Below, piece after piece: positions 1-13,800 of a DNA stretch of 64,000 nucleotides (position 1 is its first letter; the number at the start of each line of letters is the position of its first letter). The translations under genes were made by a program, and so were the position numbers. The notes below the pieces were generated by a model. The model saw only the letters and a list, made by a program, of their open reading frames with translations, ran no database searches and had not been told where the DNA came from. Origin of the DNA: Monomorium pharaonis (Eukaryota; Arthropoda; Insecta; Hymenoptera; Formicidae); the NCBI RefSeq assembly GCF_013373865.1, contig NC_050469.1, positions 14,075,046-14,139,045 on the forward strand, read 5' to 3'.

Positions 1-1836
1 ACTTTTTACAATTTTCCCGTTTTCTTCTATGATAATAACGTTTTAATATAACTTCTCAAATAATATATAAATTTTAATCATTTTTAAGCCAATTATACTT
101 ATTACGAATGATTCTTTCGTCGCTGGTGTGCATGTCCAAGTTAACGTGACCAAGCCGCGACGAGCGCAGCAAAGAAACCATTCGTGTGCACGGAGTCCAG
201 ATTCTCAACGTTTCATTCCCTCTCTACTTCCCATAAAATTTACGAATCGAATAGATAATTTATTAATTAATCAATATCGTAATAGAATCTTGTTATTCCG
301 TGTTCGTAATTTTAAAGTTCGTTGTACTTGATTATACTGGACGACAGTGTCTCGGACTGAGACCTTCTATTGAACTTCTCTTTTCTTCTACGGCTCGCAG
401 AAAATAAGACAGATTCTATTTTACATTTAGTAAATTTCTTTTGTTTCCAGAATTCGATCGTTTCTTGCGCAAGAATAATAATGGATATATTTCTGCTTCG
501 AGTTTTATCATATAACACAGCAATTCGAAATTCTCAGTATGAAAGAAACTTCAGTGTCGTCCAGTTGTATTGAAAATGTTGCGAAATATTAAATGGTATA
601 TAGATTCGAAATATGGTTATTCGAAATTTCTCTTAACTATTCTAGAGATTTTACTCATCGAAAAGGATTCTGTCCACTCGCCCGTTAGTTCTTCCGTCGA
701 ACATGTGTTCCCAGATATTTTCGACAGAGAAACAGTTTTCGGTCGCCGATATATTTTCAGCTCGTAATGATACAATGTTAGCTTTTATTTTCTATAACAA
801 CGTAGAAACTAAACTTTACGGACGTAAACATCGATACATTTTTCTTGGTACGCGACTTGTGCGTATTAAACGCGGATGTGGGGGACATTGTTTGCTCGTA
901 TATAAACTTCTAAGTCTCTCGTGGGATAGGCTTGGGCGGACCAACCAATGACCATTTTATTTTATTAAAAATAAACGATATTGCTGTATATTGTCTGTAT
1001 AAATTTTAAATCTATTAAATGAAACGACTCACGCTACCGGACCGTTCTTGAGACGTTCTCCGAGAGCAGCGGAACGTGGGTGAGGAACAACTCCAAACCG
1101 GTAGAAGAATTTTCGCGTACGAAATTTAATTGCCGTAGGGAGAAACGTCCCGCGTAACATTACCTCCCAACAAATTCCCAACATATCTCTATGTATTTTT
1201 AATAATAATAAGCGTATTGTTCAATTCATATGTGTGTGAGATGTATATATTTTTCCCTTCTCTCTTCCTCACCTTCTTATTTGATCAAGCAAAATTATAT
1301 GCGCAAAATTTATTGATCTTAACGATATTTAATGAATAAATATATTAGACAAATAATTAAATAACAAAATAGTTTAATCTCTTTCTCATCTAAATTAAAT
1401 AAATCCAAAATTATTGTTTTACTCAAATAAATAATTAGCTAGTATTTGATAATAATTATGAAATATTTATTTTTGTTAAAATAAATACAGTTTAACATTT
1501 TTAATACTACTATAAAATTATCTTCTTTTTTTTCAACAAAAGTTACTTATCTATGCAGCTTATTAGTCTAAATTACATTTGATAAATATATTTAATAAAG
1601 AAATAAATAGAAAGTTAAAAAACGTTTAAGACTACAACAGATTAGGAACCTACGTTTCTTATCGAGATTAAGTGTGAATACAAAATGTGAATAAAATATC
1701 ATTATTTAGCTAGCACTGAGTAATAATTAAGGGCCACTTAATCCTGTTGGAGATCTGATTTAACTGGTCTGGTGCTACTTGCAAATTGTGTATCTTCATC
1801 TTCATCAGTTTAATCGGGGACAATTACGAAAGCTAC
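1..1836. other. AT-rich intergenic DNA, 3' flank of the dynein gene
   Basis: No gene is supported here. The open frames are short, overlap on both strands and match no family I recognise. The sequence is strongly AT-rich apart from a slightly GC-richer island around 1,025-1,170. A possible foldback element lies at about 336-565 and is listed separately. The 3' untranslated region and poly(A) site of the minus-strand dynein gene should lie just below 1,837; a minus-strand AATAAA occurs near 1,467, but its use is unproven. Confidence 0.6.
336..565. repeat. possible foldback (MITE-like) element
   Basis: A 14-base arm at 336-349 (ACTGGACGACAGTG) is repeated in inverted orientation at 552-565 with one or two mismatches, bounding about 230 bp without coding potential. 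This is the layout of a small non-autonomous DNA transposon, but the arms are short and no target-site duplication is clear, so the call is tentative. Confidence 0.35.
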
Positions 1837-4800
1837 TTATCTCAGATACAGGATGACGCCACGGCGTAACCACGCGTCGCATTCTTCTCGCGGGCACGTG
1901 ATCGGTAATGAACAAATTAGAGACTCCCGTTGAGCACTTGTGTAAACTGGTATGTTTAGATAATCTTGCCGATACGCATCTTCGAGAGCGTAAAGATTGT
2001 CGTCGTTGGATTTGCCGTCCGAGTATTCCTCCGGCATGAACGCCACTTGGCATGTCGGAGCGACCGCAACAGCCGCCGAATTTACGTCCAGATCCCTTAA
2101 GACACCTTCCTCGATCGAGGCACCTAGAGCAAACATATAACATCGTTTTCCTCTCTCGTTTAACACTCCATAATTTTTATATCCAAAAATCTTGAGAACA
2201 TTTTCTCAAACATTTAATTAACTAATCGCAATGGACGTAATATCGCAAGAAATTACAACTCCTTTTAGTAAATGTAAACATTTGGTAATGTGAATTAAGC
2301 TGCTCTGTTGAGTCTGTACAATTAATCTTGCCTACCTGATACGAGTAAACCTTCGAGCTGGAGCGATACTTTCCACTCTTTGTTCGTACGATTCTCGGTC
2401 CAGTTGGCACGCAGATGAAGTGTTTCCAACGGATGACCGAGTTCTCGCGCGGTGTGTTGCTTCAGTGCGGTCAGGAGAGCTCGTGGTCGGGACAGCTGGG
2501 ACAAATCGATTCGACGGGGTATGTTTACCGCTGAAGATTTTAGCACTTCGTACTTAGACAAGAGCGCCTTTGTGAACTGAATGGCATTCCTCGGGCCCGT
2601 ACGCCATTCCGCAAGCCAGTGCTTGGGAGTCTTAAATTATATAGGTAACGATTTTATTTTTATATATAATTATAATTATCGTTGTAAAATAATTATATGG
2701 AAGTGTAATTCTCAAAGCTGAAATTTGCCTTACCTCGTTATCTTCGAGAGACGACGTCTCCATGTCTGCTTGTACAATATCCAATAGCTTCCTCGTAAGA
2801 TCGATTTCGTCGATGAAGAAGTCCTGCAAAGGGTTTCCCTTCCGTTCGCTCGTCACACCTGCGTCACTCGTGAACGTCAGGGAAATCTGTCGTTCCATGA
2901 CTTCCTTTAAATCCCGTTGAATGTTCGACTTTTCTAATTTGTCATCATTTCCTTTGCTGTTGCTAAAATGCTTCACCATGATACCTTGAAATCAATTCAA
3001 ACGATTTATTAGTAAAAATTGGCTAGTTCTAAAATTATGAAAATCCGAAAATCACAATTTGGTTCTCTTGAAAAATACCTTTGAGATACGTCAGGGCTCT
3101 CTCCGCAGCAGCCCTTTCCCATGCTCTATGAGCATTGGCGGGAAGTCCGAAGTACTCTTTCGGCAAATCGACGTCGTTCAAATTCTCCAGTGACCTTAAC
3201 GGATCGGCCATCGTCATGTCGGTCACTTTTAACACGTCTCCCAACTTCTGGCGTCCCTCGAAGATGTCTTTGGACCACGCGTTGCGTATCATCGAGCGCA
3301 ACGCCCTTGCGTCGTACTCGTCCTGAAGCCGGCCACCGTAGACCGCAACGTCGAGTAAACCTCTGCCAATCTGCCAGTCCCCTTTTTCCATGCCAACACA
3401 TATCTTCGTATACATCGGTGGGGCGTAAAAATAACTTACGTTTATTTTTCACATACCTTGCTGCGATCGTTTCTCCTTCGTCACGTTCTTTATTACCAAC
3501 TCGTAGGCAGCCTCGAGATCCGACTCGTTCCACTCGTACGGCCTGATCCAACCTTGAGGAATGAAGTTCCGCCGTTCCTGAAGCGTCGCGTGTAACCAGG
3601 CAAGCACCAATATAGTGGCCGCGATGTCGTTGTCGTTATGCTGCGACTGTCGCAGCTGCTGAAGCGATTTTCTCACGTTCCTCTTGACGCCCTCGGGCGG
3701 CTCGTACGCCAATTTCAAACAGAGCCCCGCTAATCCCGGATAGAACCCGGAACACTCCTCGGTACTCAGCCAGATCTTCGTGGAGGAATTCTTGTTCGTA
3801 GTACACATCGGCGAGCGAAGTAAACTTTCCAGTCGCGGCAGCCAGTTCAAGGCGAGCTGCAAGTTGCTTAGCAATATCCAGCCACCGTTTCTACAATATT
3901 ACGATAAGCTTAGTACCTGCTAAGCTTGTGTTCTTCTAATAAAATTTCTACTTTAATAATTCTTAATAAAATGACGAGATGAAGTTTTTTTATAGGTTTT
4001 TTTTATACCATAACATTACGTATATTGCAACGATACTCTTGAAAGTTATGAGATTCTACCTGCATGCGGCTTCCAACGCCAATTCGGCTTGCGTGACGTG
4101 TCCTTGGCCCAGAGAAACCTCGGTAAATCCAGCGGAGGTATGTTTCTCAGCTAGTACACTGAGCTCGGGACCGGGATCAGTACCCGGCGATAAAAGTAAT
4201 AGGACAGGATATGATCCCGCCTTTTCCTGGGCAATCGCGCTCAATGTCCATAGAGGCGGTGCCAAATCTTTTACACCTTTAGCAGAAAGATTCAAAGATT
4301 AAACTTGCTTGAAATAATTGATCATACACAGTAAAAAACTTTGTGTTAAATTTAACACATTTTTACATGTCCTAAATCATCCACTCAAATTTTTGTGTTA
4401 ATTGAACATATTAAGCATATGTTAAATAGCAACATAAATATTATGTTATATTTAATATAAAAATAAATGTAAATTTTATAATTGGACATAATTTTTATGT
4501 AACAATTTAATGAGAAAATTATATCAAAGTAACACATGTAACATGTTATTTTAACATTATAATAATGTTAATGTAACATATACAACCGTGTTACAATAAC
4601 ATATTATATTTTAACATTATATAATATTAATTTAACACGTTATATGTTAATTCGACATATATATGTTCAATAATAATTATTTTAGAAATGTTAAAAAAAT
4701 TTCTTACAATTGCATATATAGATTATTTCAAGATCGACAAAAACTTTATATGTGTTATTCTCTAAATTCTTTAAAGTGAACTATTTTTTATTTGCCTCAA

Positions 4801-7800
4801 TCGCGCTGCAAGTGGTCTTTATGTAGCGCGTCGGTTGCATTTTACTCCTGAGAGAGTTAAGGTGCTTGCTCGCCTATCGGCGAGCAACATTTTTTTCAGT
4901 CAATTTTAACAGATAAATGCTATCACTGATAATAAGAAACATATTTATTACGTAAAATTAAAAGTACGTGCACATTGTGTTATCTTTACACTTTTTTTCA
5001 GTTATTCGAATAATTTAACACTTTACTTGAATTAACACAACAGCAATATGTTAAATTAACACACAACTGTGATAAATTTAACACAAAACTTTCTACAAGG
5101 AAAAATTTTAACACAAATGCAAGATGTTTTTTACCGTGTATAAAAACAAATTTGACAAATACAAAATTTTGAACAGAATATCAAAAAATATCAATAGTGC
5201 TAATTGTTTAAAATATATGTTCTATGCTTGAGATGATAAACTGTGTTCGTATATAAAATTCAAATTATTCATTTTTCTTGACTTCAAATCAAGTTTATAT
5301 ACTCCTGTCTAAGTGTCTAAATTTTAGAATTATAAGTTGTAATAACATTTCAAAATAATTTTATCACGCAATCTGGCACTTGCCTAATTGTTTCGCAGCT
5401 AATTTGGAAAGAGCGGTGTGTAAGTAATCAGGCCGTAGTGCCTTCACGACCAGAACCTTCTGGAAAGCGCTGAGTCCGCTGTCTGCGTAAATATCAGAAA
5501 TATTGTTCAACCAAGAAGATTTCATTCTAGCGGCTACCTTTAAAACGAAGAGTAATGTTGACATCAGCAAAATTTCAGTTAAGTTAAAAATTCGGACTGT
5601 TTATTTGTAGAAGAAATATAATAAACTCAACAGAGCTTTTAACTATTTACTGAAAATATCGTGTTAGGTACATACATTGGGTAGAGAAGAACCTAAGGCT
5701 AGCACAGCTTCGCGTCGTTCGTCCGGTATCCATTCGGGTAAGTCGAAGTCAGAATTATCGGCGTTGCCGATCGTGCCGTTGTCAAACAGGAGATTTCTCT
5801 CGACATCCGAGACTGGATTCAACGATAACGCCATATGCAACGCCAATGGAAGTCTATGCTTCCTGTAGACCGCCTTCGCGCAGTGATGAAACGTCAGAGT
5901 TATCAACCTGACACAACAGACTGCATGAAGATCTTGTATTTGTCATTCCGCGATCGTAATAAACGCACATGCATACCGTTTCTCAACTAGATCTGCCAAT
6001 TCCCCCTTAGCTTTGTTTTCATTCGCGAAAGTGGTATCATTCTGCACCGCTTTCAAGCAGATATCGGTGTAAGCTTCCGTGGAGATGACGTATAAGGAGC
6101 TGAGAAGTGTCAATCCTTTGATAGTCTCGTAAACATTAGCGGCGAATTGCGCATACTTTTCATGTTCTTCGGCACGCCTAAAAAAAAAATGGGACACAAA
6201 CATCATCAGATTCTGCATTATCACCGATACCGGCGTAAATGTTTCTAGAAATAGTGTTAACATTTTTTTCAAGTACCTCGAGACTTCGTTCAAACTTTGT
6301 CTGCTTTCTTCAAGTGCGATCGCTATCTCCTTCGCCTTAGACTGCGTTGCTTCCAACGTAGACAAAAGACCTCCTTGTTCTTGGGATTCTTGTAAGAGAT
6401 CTTGGCCTCTGGCTGTAGCTAGTTGACTCAACATATCCAACCTAGCTGCGTCCCGTTCCCCGGACAGTCTCTCCTCTCTCTCTAACGCCTCTCTTCTTTG
6501 CGTTTCGAGTTCCGGGGTTTCGTTTAGTAATAGCTAATGGCGCAGTATCATTAATTATTTATAAAGGAAAATTGGATGATAGAGATGTTATTATTCGAAA
6601 TTATTAGAAATATATTAATTTATCTTTGATTTATTTTCTCATTACCTTCTCCACAAATCTCTCTGCCAAACTTCTCACACCGGCGCCGAGTGTGATCTCA
6701 CACAACACAGCGTCGGCTTCTTTCGGGATATCTTCCAATCGATCTTTCCTAGTGGCCAGGAATAGTTGAAAGCCTTCCTGAGCGGGCAAAATGCGATCGC
6801 CCAGTCTGAGTGGCCCCCGACGAAGCATGGGCAACAGTATCGACGGGAACTCGACCAATTCTTCGACCAACAAGGGCTTTCCGAAACGCACCGCGAGCTC
6901 CAGAGTCGTCAAAAACTTAGAATTTTCAGGCTGGGTTATCTCAAGTTTGTTGCCAAAATTGCGTCGGATCCAGGTGACAGCTACTCCCGAGGGATCGAGG
7001 AAAATGGGTACCAAGGGTCCTTTTAGTACGCGGGAGGCCGCGACCAGGCTGTTCGTGTCTGCTGGCAAACCCTGTGCCCCCCACGATAATCTCTCGCGTT
7101 CAGTTACCAGTAACTTGGTCGCTGATTTCTTCCAATTATCATCTCTGTCAGGATCCTGTGTAGAAGTGTCGTATTAATTTCTTAAGGATTAATTGTAATT
7201 TCGGTTACCACAGTAATAAATTAATTATGGCTTATTCAAATATTCTTGTTATAAAAAATTAAAGTATATAGGAAATCAAGTTAATCGCGACATCTTGAAA
7301 TATAAAAATTTTTTTTTTTTTTAATTAAATAATTCTAAATAAAAACTAATTACTTGATATACAAGCAAAGCTGCCGCATTAGCTGCCTCAACGTCCAATC
7401 GTTCCTTTCTGGCAGTCAGCTCCTGGAATTGTGTTTGCCAGTCGCGATGCTCGGTATCGAGTTTCTGTAGTAAAGCACGTGCCGTCGTAAGACTGGACTC
7501 GGTAGATTCGGTTCGTAGTTGCAATTCAGCGGCACTTCTCGTGTGCTCGGCAAGTTCCTTCTGTAGCTGCGCCACACGGCTTTCTACCGTGTTTAATCCC
7601 GTTGTCAATTTGTCCAACTGTGCCTCGGCCATCGCCAATCGCCTTAAATGATGAAAAATGAAGAGTCCAAGTAATAAAACAATTAAATTAAAAAATTTGA
7701 AATTATGCAGGAAAAAGAGTGAAAATGGACGACGAAGGTAAAATGCAAAATACAGGACGCTAAATAATGAAAGATCAAAGAATTTTTGCATTAAAAAAAA

Positions 7801-10800
7801 ACCATACTCTGCTAATTGACGTTGTTCTCGTTCCAGGGGAGCGACCTGTTCCAATATTTGACCGTATTGAAGATTCGCGAGTACCCAAGCGGCCAGCGGA
7901 GCGGCCGCTACCGATGCTCTCTTCGCGGTTTTCTCCTCGAAACTGTCAGGACGTTCCTTTATCAGCTTGGCGACTGTCTCTAAACTCGCAGGTGTGCTAC
8001 GTCTCGCGTCCCAATTTCTGCAAGTTAAGTCACGAAGGACAGAAAGAGTAAAAAAATGTTAGAATTTTAGTTTATCATAAAATGAAATGAGCTAAAATAG
8101 AATTAATGCGAATAAGCTGAACGAATGGGCCAACAAATGTCGTTAACCTGATCTCATCCTTGACACCTCGTTTGGCGAGGAAGGTCTTCATGCTATTCCA
8201 AGACGTATCCTTTATACCCATCAGCCGGAGGACACCTTCGAGCACATCCCTCACCGGCGCCGGCGGTGCTCTCAACGAACGAACTTCAGCTAATGCATCG
8301 GCACTTATGCCAGCCACTGCCTGAGCAGCTTGCGCCACCAGAGGCTCGACCTTCCCTAATTCACTCTCTATGTCCGCCTATGCAAACGTAAAATCGATAT
8401 ATACCGTTGACTATACCTTGAAAACACATCGCGTTAAGTGAGCTCTATGACTGTCACGCTTCAACTTCCTGTACCGATAATAAGATATTACCTTACGCAG
8501 CGCGAGCTCGGCACTCTCGCGTTCCGTGCTGGCCTTCAAACTTGTCATTTCCCCCCTCTGATTGGTGGCACCTCTCATTGTGGCGGTGATTTGTTCAAGA
8601 GCTGCATTAGCTCTACCCTTTTCCACCTTTAGGCAGGATTTCATATAATAGTAATGTTGCAAAAAGCACAAGACATCGCAGTAGGAGTAACATTATTGCG
8701 CTACCTCAAGTTCCTGGCGTTGTCTGGATACGTCGTCCTCCAGCTTGGTCACCTGCTCGCCGGCTTCTCTTAGCTTGCTGATACCGGCCTCCAGAGATCG
8801 TATCTTCTCCTCGACCTCCTTGCTCCACGTGTCGCGGAGGTGCCTCCAGGTGTGCACCAAAGCTAGAAATCGCGCCGGTGCCCTTTGATGGCGTGGTGCT
8901 TGAAGATGAGCTCCGATCATGAGCTTTGCTCCTTGCGGGAGCTCCTCGAGCTCGTCCAATTGCAGAGTACCCTCTTGAACTGCCAGTTTAATTAACGAAC
9001 TTTCCCGGGACCACCACTCGTCAGGACCACCCGGCCCAGCCCCGAGAAGTGCGCAATACCGAAGTAAGCCGAGACGTAGCAGCGACGATGATTCGATCTC
9101 TTCTGAATCTAAGATCATCGCTATTCGAAGATACTTGCGCAAGCCTGTAAAGTTAAACAGTTGCCATACAGCAAGAGCCAAAAATTTGCAAATCTCTCGA
9201 ATGCAAGATTATTACCGTCCCTTACAAATTTATTTCCAACAGTAAATAACATTTTGAATACACGTACGATGATACAGATACTGTTCCAGTGTCCCTTGAA
9301 AATCTTCTCTTCTGGCCAGATCGGCGAGCGGTGTGACCAGCGCGTCAAGCTCTTCCGTCGTAAAGAGTCCTGGAACTTCCCCTTTGGATACTATGGCGCT
9401 CACCATAACGGCTAAGGTTTCCTCCCTGGCATGATGTTCCTCCAACAAGAGCAAAGTCGGTTGATTCTCGATGCCGGCCGCTTGCACGGCGCTCTTTATT
9501 GCCGCTTTACCACGTTCTAAGAGCCAATTGACGAATGTGATGAGATCCCGAGAGACGAAATACTATATGATAATAAAATAATGCTTCTACGGATTATAAC
9601 TCATAATAGTACCAGGTCCCGAGTCGATTAGTCGTAAGGAGGAAAAAGTTGCAACCAATTTAACCGCTGATCTTCTGCCCGTTCCCGGTCGTCCAACGAG
9701 AATTATACCACGGAAATCGCATCCAATGGCCCAACTCAATCCTAATAAAATATTTAACATTGTTATAATAAATGTCTTTTTTTTCTCACCTATTAATCAA
9801 ATCAGATTGCACGTACCAGCTACGGTTTCCAAAAGATAAGATGAAATCGATGCCTGCACTGGTTGACCTTCTCTGGCGCATCTAGCCGCTGCATTGATTA
9901 TTTCTTCTCGCCATTGTTCCTCGCTCAAAGGATACAACGCAATATTCGCGCTTTTCCATGCGTATATATCATTGTTGAAATCCTTTACTTCAGAGTCCTT
10001 TGAAGTTAACAGAGATTCCCACCGTGTCAGCGCCTTGGAAGTTAATCTAGATTGGTAAATACAGTAAAATTATTTGCAAAGGGAGAAAGATTTAAACAAG
10101 ATTTTAAACTTCTTTAAACTTAATTTTGCTTCCTTATAAATTCAACTTAAATATAATATAAGTAGTAATATATTTTTAATCAAATATAATTTCTTTCTAA
10201 AATATTGTGATTTTAGAATGATACCTTGAGCGAAATAGACGTTGCCCAATGTCTAACAAGTAACGAGTAATATACGTTTCGTTTTCAGGGGTAGGATAAT
10301 ACTTTAAGAGCCTTGCCCAGGTGACAATATCTCTGAGAGTCCAGGACAAAGAAGTTTCCTGGGTAAAACTCACAGATCGAAAAGCATCCAAGATACTAGG
10401 TTTTATTCGAGCTATCCATGATTCCGCCATAACAAAATCGACTTGTTTTAAAGAGGTCCTTAAATGAAGTTCAAGGATGGCCGCAATATCCTTTTGACTT
10501 GGATATCTATTACAAATATATTTTATCTAAAGTTTCGACATTTCTTAATCAAAATTTGTTACTAATGTTTTTTTAAGAATTAAAAGAATTATGTGTAAAT
10601 AAGAATTAAATTTTAATCTAATTAAAACTTATTCTATTAAAATAAATCTTATTTCTAATTTTTAATTCCTCTAAAATTTTTAAAAATTTGATAAAATTAA
10701 ATTTATATGTAATTCGATATTTAATTTTAAAGAATAAATCTCTTTTGAATTTTATTTCAGTATTTCTTGTAGAGAGAAATCACTCACTCCAGATAATAAG

Positions 10801-13800
10801 TTGCAAATAATGCTTCGAGCCTCGGATGTAATCGAGTAGTTATGTCGGCAGTGCACATGATCGTCAAAGATATTTTAGAAAATTCGAGATCTTCCTCGAG
10901 GAAACCTTCCTCCTGAAGTAATTCTCTCATTAATTCCTGAAAATAATTTAGCTTTATTAAATTCTTGTTACAATCCTTTCTCATTGAGAACTTTCCTTAA
11001 ATTACTTGTCTTCTAAAGAAATTATTAATTGCAGACTAAGTAATTCTATTAAAACACAAACGATTCAAAAGACAAGTTTTAAAAACATTGACCCGTATTC
11101 TTAACTCACTTGTACCGACAAATCGCGCATACTTATTTCTGTGATTCTAGTAAATGTAATGTAAACTATATGATTAAAAAGTACTAACTTTTATCATAAT
11201 AGATAAAAGTGAGTTAAGAATGTGGGCCAATGCTCTTTTATTATCTTTTATGTAAAGTTATTTTTATTTTAGACAATTACTCTTCAAACTGATGGATCGA
11301 GAGATTAAAGAGGAGACTCGTCTGGATTATACCTGTAAGTCTTTAGCAGCGAGATGCATATCTTCCAAGATAAGAAGCACTCGAGATCCACTTCTCGGCT
11401 TGTACGTTCTACCCTGCGAAGAAGACTCCAAGCGTAGGCAGGCCTTCTTCAAACGATTGACAAGATCGTCAGGACCGTAAAGCGAAGATCCTCGTATCAC
11501 GGTCGTGGTATCCTGATTTTTCATTTTTGTCAATGCAATGTCGATCAAAGCGTTTTTGCCGCAAGCTTCGAGTCCACGAATCATGATCGGATGGCCGTCT
11601 TCTATCCAGGGCAAAATAGCCGCCAATGCTTTCTTCATGCGATCTGCGTACAAAATACACAAATAGATTCTATGTCTCTTCTGTGACATTAAATGCAATA
11701 AATTTTTAACAATACCGGAAATCGAAATAGACCCGCAATCAGTATCGATAGACTCGTATGTATCGCTGAAGGGTACCAATCGATCGGTTTCGTGATCGTA
11801 AATAACCGCGCTTGGCTTTTGTGGATCGGGACACCTGAAAAATAATTTTTTATCAGTGAAAAATTTGACGTAACTGCGATCTAGCCTATATTGTTTTAAA
11901 AAACTCGGAAAGATCAACGCCATTTGGAGCACTCACCAGGTTTCGGTTGACCCGTAAATGAATTTCGCCAAATCGTCTTTGGATCGTGCATTTTCCACTT
12001 GGCCGCACAACGAGACCAGAAGAGCTTGAGTAACCTGAGCAAACGTCTGCGCTTTATGAAGGTGGCACAACGTGGCGGCCATCAGACCGGATGCGGATGA
12101 ATTGTCAACGTTTATCTTCAGGGTTTCGTCGATGCACGAACATAAATGGGTGTTAGCGATCTCCGCAGCGGTTGACGAAAGTTGCTCTAAACGCCACGGC
12201 ACCAATAAGGACGTCGGTTTCGTCGAACCGAGATGCAAAACGCCTAATCGGGAAACTGTCGCTGGGCTGGCGTCGGCGAGTTTGTGAGTCTCGAAGATGA
12301 ACCTTGTTTTACAAACGTTCGTACGACACGCGCATATAATTTGTGTTATGCCGCAGTTGTGCCGCAAAAATGTAAAGTTTGAAAACTCATTTAATTTAAA
12401 ATACATAATAAGAATTTGACAGATTTCGTCATTATAAAAAAATATCATTATAGATGTATTTACAAATAATATTCGTACCTTGTACCGCTACCAAGCTTAA
12501 TTCCTATCCCATTAGGTAACGTTAGTAGTCGATTATCATCCAACGCTGAATTTAACGCCTCTGCCCACTCGGGTTCTACATCCCCATTAAAGATAATCCA
12601 GGTCGCAGAATTCCCAGCGGACGTTACCGCGCTCGAAAGGACACCCTCTTTCCATTCCCTGTTTGTACCGCCGATATTTGTACAATTTTATACGCCCAGG
12701 ATTGTGTCAAAGAAATTACGTTTCATATTAGGGCTGTTACTTTACGAAACCTTCCAATATTCGAAGCTTCGAAGGATCCAAAGTGAGAAAGGAATCTTCG
12801 AATTTCCGAAGGATTCAAAGTGACGAAGGATGCTTCAAAGCTTCGAATATTCAAAGATCAAACAATGTTCTTACTGTATCGATTATCTGCAGAACTTTTT
12901 AATGCATATTTGATTTTTTTAATACACAAAACGCAGCATTTTTAACTGTGTTCAAAACTTCGATCCTAATCGACCTTCGAATTTTGTAGTTTAAAGCTTC
13001 GGAGTTCGAAGTTTTGAAGCTTCGGTCTTTTCAAACTTCGAATTTCTTTATACGAAGCTTCGGAATTCGGAAGCTTCGAAGTTTCGAATTGTTCAACCTT
13101 CGAATAAGAGTAATAACTCTATTCCATGTACTTTACCTCGTCCGCGGATTCACGTAACCTAATAGCCTGCTTTTTGGTATTGCGCCAGGATAAACGATAA
13201 TCTGCTGAACGAATTCGCCGATTTTCGCCATTGCTTCAATCAAACATGACCTGATCGACGTCTTCCCGCTACCCGGTGGACCAACTATGGCGACGCCAGT
13301 TCTACTCTTCAACAGATCGTTCAGCTGAACGCATCTGTTGGCAACCTCTTTCGTCAATCCCCGCGTTTCGCAAACCTTCAACAATGCGACGACCAAATGT
13401 TCGCCTTCGGTGGAGACTGATAAGGGAAGATTAGTTTTCGGGAAGAGATCATCCAGCAATGACAGGAACTTTGTCGTATCTGCTTCCGTCAGTTTCGGAA
13501 GAGTTGATGCCTTGATCGAAACAAGAAGCCTATCGAAAAATAAAAATTGTTTTATCGTACAAATATAATTTCAACGACAAAATGAAATTTCTCCCGATGC
13601 ATTTTATTCGCATATATTTATCTAAATTATATGTAATAGAAATAGAAACGTTGCTTATTACAGATAAACGATGCTTGTGCAGAAAGCACAATCAACATTA
13701 AGCAATAAATCGTTTTCTTATCGATGGACAATTCATGTATGTGTTAATATAACAAAAAACGGTACAAGAAAAAATAATTTGTTAAATGTATCAGATAACC

